Shown here: positions 6,515-7,541 of the stretch, in pieces
Position numbering within the stretch: position 1 is the first letter of the stretch
Layout: each line of letters begins with the position of its first letter
Source of the DNA: JBHENN01 sp046262015
Lineage (GTDB): Bacteria; Actinomycetota; CADDZG01; WHSQ01
Assembly (NCBI GenBank): GCA_046262015.1
Contig: JBHENN010000039.1
Location: 1-7,541, forward strand
Length of the DNA: 7,541 bases
Direction: 5' to 3'
Translations under genes and position numbers: made by a program
The notes under the pieces: model-generated
The model's database searches: none
What the model was told of the DNA's origin: nothing
The model's input: only the letters and a program-made list of their open reading frames with translations

Positions 6515-7401
6515 CACGGACATTCCACTGTTTCCAGTGGCGCAGACTATCCCTTCATCCAACCTTTCCCCAGGTTGGAGCTCGGCGTCTCATGGCGTCC
6601 ATAGATTTGGAGCCTCTTACTCCGAAGATCACCATGTCAGGCGCTTGCCTTCAGTCGTTACGGGGTCAAAGAAGCTTGTAGGCCATCTCCGGGATCACAT
6701 GCGGTCTCAGAATCTCGCAAAACGCTGAGAACTGGCCGCTTGGGATGTAGATCCGCGGTTTGCCTGCTGCGAAGTGCGTCACCGTTGCTATACCGAAACG
6801 TTCTTCGACACAGGACTTCAGTAGGTCGACGTCCGTCGATGCTGTACGCGTTGGTATTGAGATAGCCGCTGCGGCAATCGCCACGACGGCCACCGTCATC
6901 CATGTACCAAACAGCAAGAGACAAAGACGAGGTGACGAAGTCGTCGATGCTTGGAGAGATTCGCTTCACCGAACCATCCGGGTAGAAAATCGAGTGGAGA
7001 GTGTCCAGAATCGGAGTCGAGCACGTCGCGAAGCGATAGTTCTGATGAATCTGAAGTGTCCGACGGTCGCGACGCTGGACGCGTCGTGGTTCCGACGGGG
7101 AGAGCTCCGCGAGCTCTCTGAACTTCCATTCAACGAACGCTCGCTGCACCCAGCTGTGGTCGATCCTCAGCCGCGTGTGCCGTCCATTCCGCTCCAGACA
7201 CCCATCCCCCAGAATGGTGCCGATCACGATCTCCATACATCTTCGACTCAGCCTGCAAGTTTCTCGACTTCCCACGAGATTGCCCTTCGGTCGCGACTAC
7301 GTCTGAACGTAGCTGCTGGGTATGACAGAAACCGAGAGGGTTTCCCCGTTATTAGCCGAGTGTTGTTCAGGTAGTTGCCTACCTGACGGCCCTGATATCT
7401 G
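6515..7401 (-). mobile_element. Group I intron in 23S after U2511 carrying a LAGLIDADG ORF, 887 nt
   Basis: The insertion splits GUCGGCU|CGUCGC of 23S between E. coli positions 2511 and 2512. The exon ends in U and the intron ends in G. P1 pairs exon CGGCU with the guide GGCCG (7391-7387), again with a U.G wobble at the splice site. P2 is a 7-bp stem with a GCAA loop (7368-7385). A P4/P5-like stretch contains AACGGGGAAACCCUC. ACGACUGAAGGC just after the ORF fits the P7 5' strand, and GAAGGGAUAGUC (6556-6545) fits J8/7-P7 3'. A P8-like 7-bp hairpin lies at 6559-6578, and P9 is a 6-bp GAAA-capped hairpin at 6525-6540. The endonuclease ORF lies between the P5/P6 part and P7, probably looped out of P6 (inferred). 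Confidence 0.9.
6666..7275 (-). pseudogene. LAGLIDADG homing endonuclease, frameshifted, inside the 23S intron
   Basis: LAGLIDADG endonucleases cut the intronless allele and so spread their intron. The first frame (GTG 7275, or more likely ATG 7236, where the protein begins MEIVIGTILGDG) has motif 1 IVIGTILGDGCL (residues 16-27 from 7275), with acidic D24, and motif 2 LSLAVWYMDDGG (118-129), then SGYLNTNAYSID. Family resemblance in that frame stops near 6835. It resumes in the +1 frame: DVDLLKSCVEERFG, PRIYIPSGQFSAF, PHVIPEMAYKLL, ending at TGA 6666-6668, which is the usual C-terminus of the LAGLIDADG_2 type. One extra G at 6834/6833 explains the break. The repaired product would be about 202 aa (189 from ATG 7236). 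Unrepaired, the first frame runs to TAA at 6658. It may be an inactive relic or contain a sequence error. Confidence 0.85.
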
Positions 7402-7541
7402 AGCCGACATCGAGGTGCCAAACCGTTCCGTCGATATGGACTCTTGGGAACGATCAGCCTGTTATCCCTAGGGTACCTTTTAGCCGATGAGCGACGGCCC
7501 TACCACGAGGAGCCGCCGGATCACTATCTCCTACTTTCGTA

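Noticed and set aside
6760..7374. Plus-strand ORF of 204 aa opposite the homing endonuclease.
   Set aside because: It is antisense to a recognisable LAGLIDADG frame and to ribozyme sequence, and its product resembles nothing.
7458..7470. Thirteen bases matching the I-SceI target (minus strand TAGGGATAACAGG).
   Set aside because: This is ordinary conserved 23S around position 2449, where the yeast omega intron inserts. The site is empty here and has no special meaning.

Overview
The window looks like chromosomal DNA from a GC-rich bacterium, most likely an actinomycetote. This is an inference from the base composition, the gene families, and the 5S/23S sequences; I cannot place it to class. 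It has three parts.

(1) Positions 1-3029, minus strand, hold the start of a Tad/Flp pilus operon read right to left: cpaB, cpaE (tadZ), then cpaF/tadA, which runs off the left edge. The genes are tightly coupled: cpaB and cpaE share an ATGA overlap, and cpaE's TGA is followed directly by tadA's GTG. The tadA frame has every expected ATPase motif but carries two in-frame stop codons, each one G-to-T change from a glutamate codon.

(2) Positions 3133-5535 hold accessory genes on both strands: a small excisionase/BldC-like helix-turn-helix protein (+), an unrecognised 171-aa protein with two beta-barrel-like segments (-), a membrane-anchored LysM protein (+), and a small membrane protein whose C-terminus resembles the RcpC/CpaB domain (+). 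The last gene also suggests a link to the pilus or cell envelope. An 11-bp box recurs in the two divergent promoter regions.

(3) Positions 5577-7541, minus strand, hold the end of an rRNA operon: the 3' part of 23S, 5S, then a UUCG-capped terminator. This is the most striking part. The 23S gene is interrupted twice in the peptidyl-transferase region. The insertions are 290 nt and 887 nt, separated by an 82-nt exon. Both have group I intron features: U before the 5' splice site, terminal G, a P1 helix with a U.G wobble, a P7-like strand, and a GAAA-capped P9. By E. coli numbering they lie after U2593 (the site of the Chlamydomonas chloroplast Cr.LSU/I-CreI intron) and after U2511. The larger intron encodes a LAGLIDADG homing endonuclease broken by a one-base frameshift.

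In minus-strand (transcription) order the rRNA end reads: 23S exon, intron with endonuclease, 82-nt exon, small intron, 23S 3' exon, spacer, 5S, terminator. Functional ribosomes would require both introns to splice out, unless another intact rRNA operon exists elsewhere.
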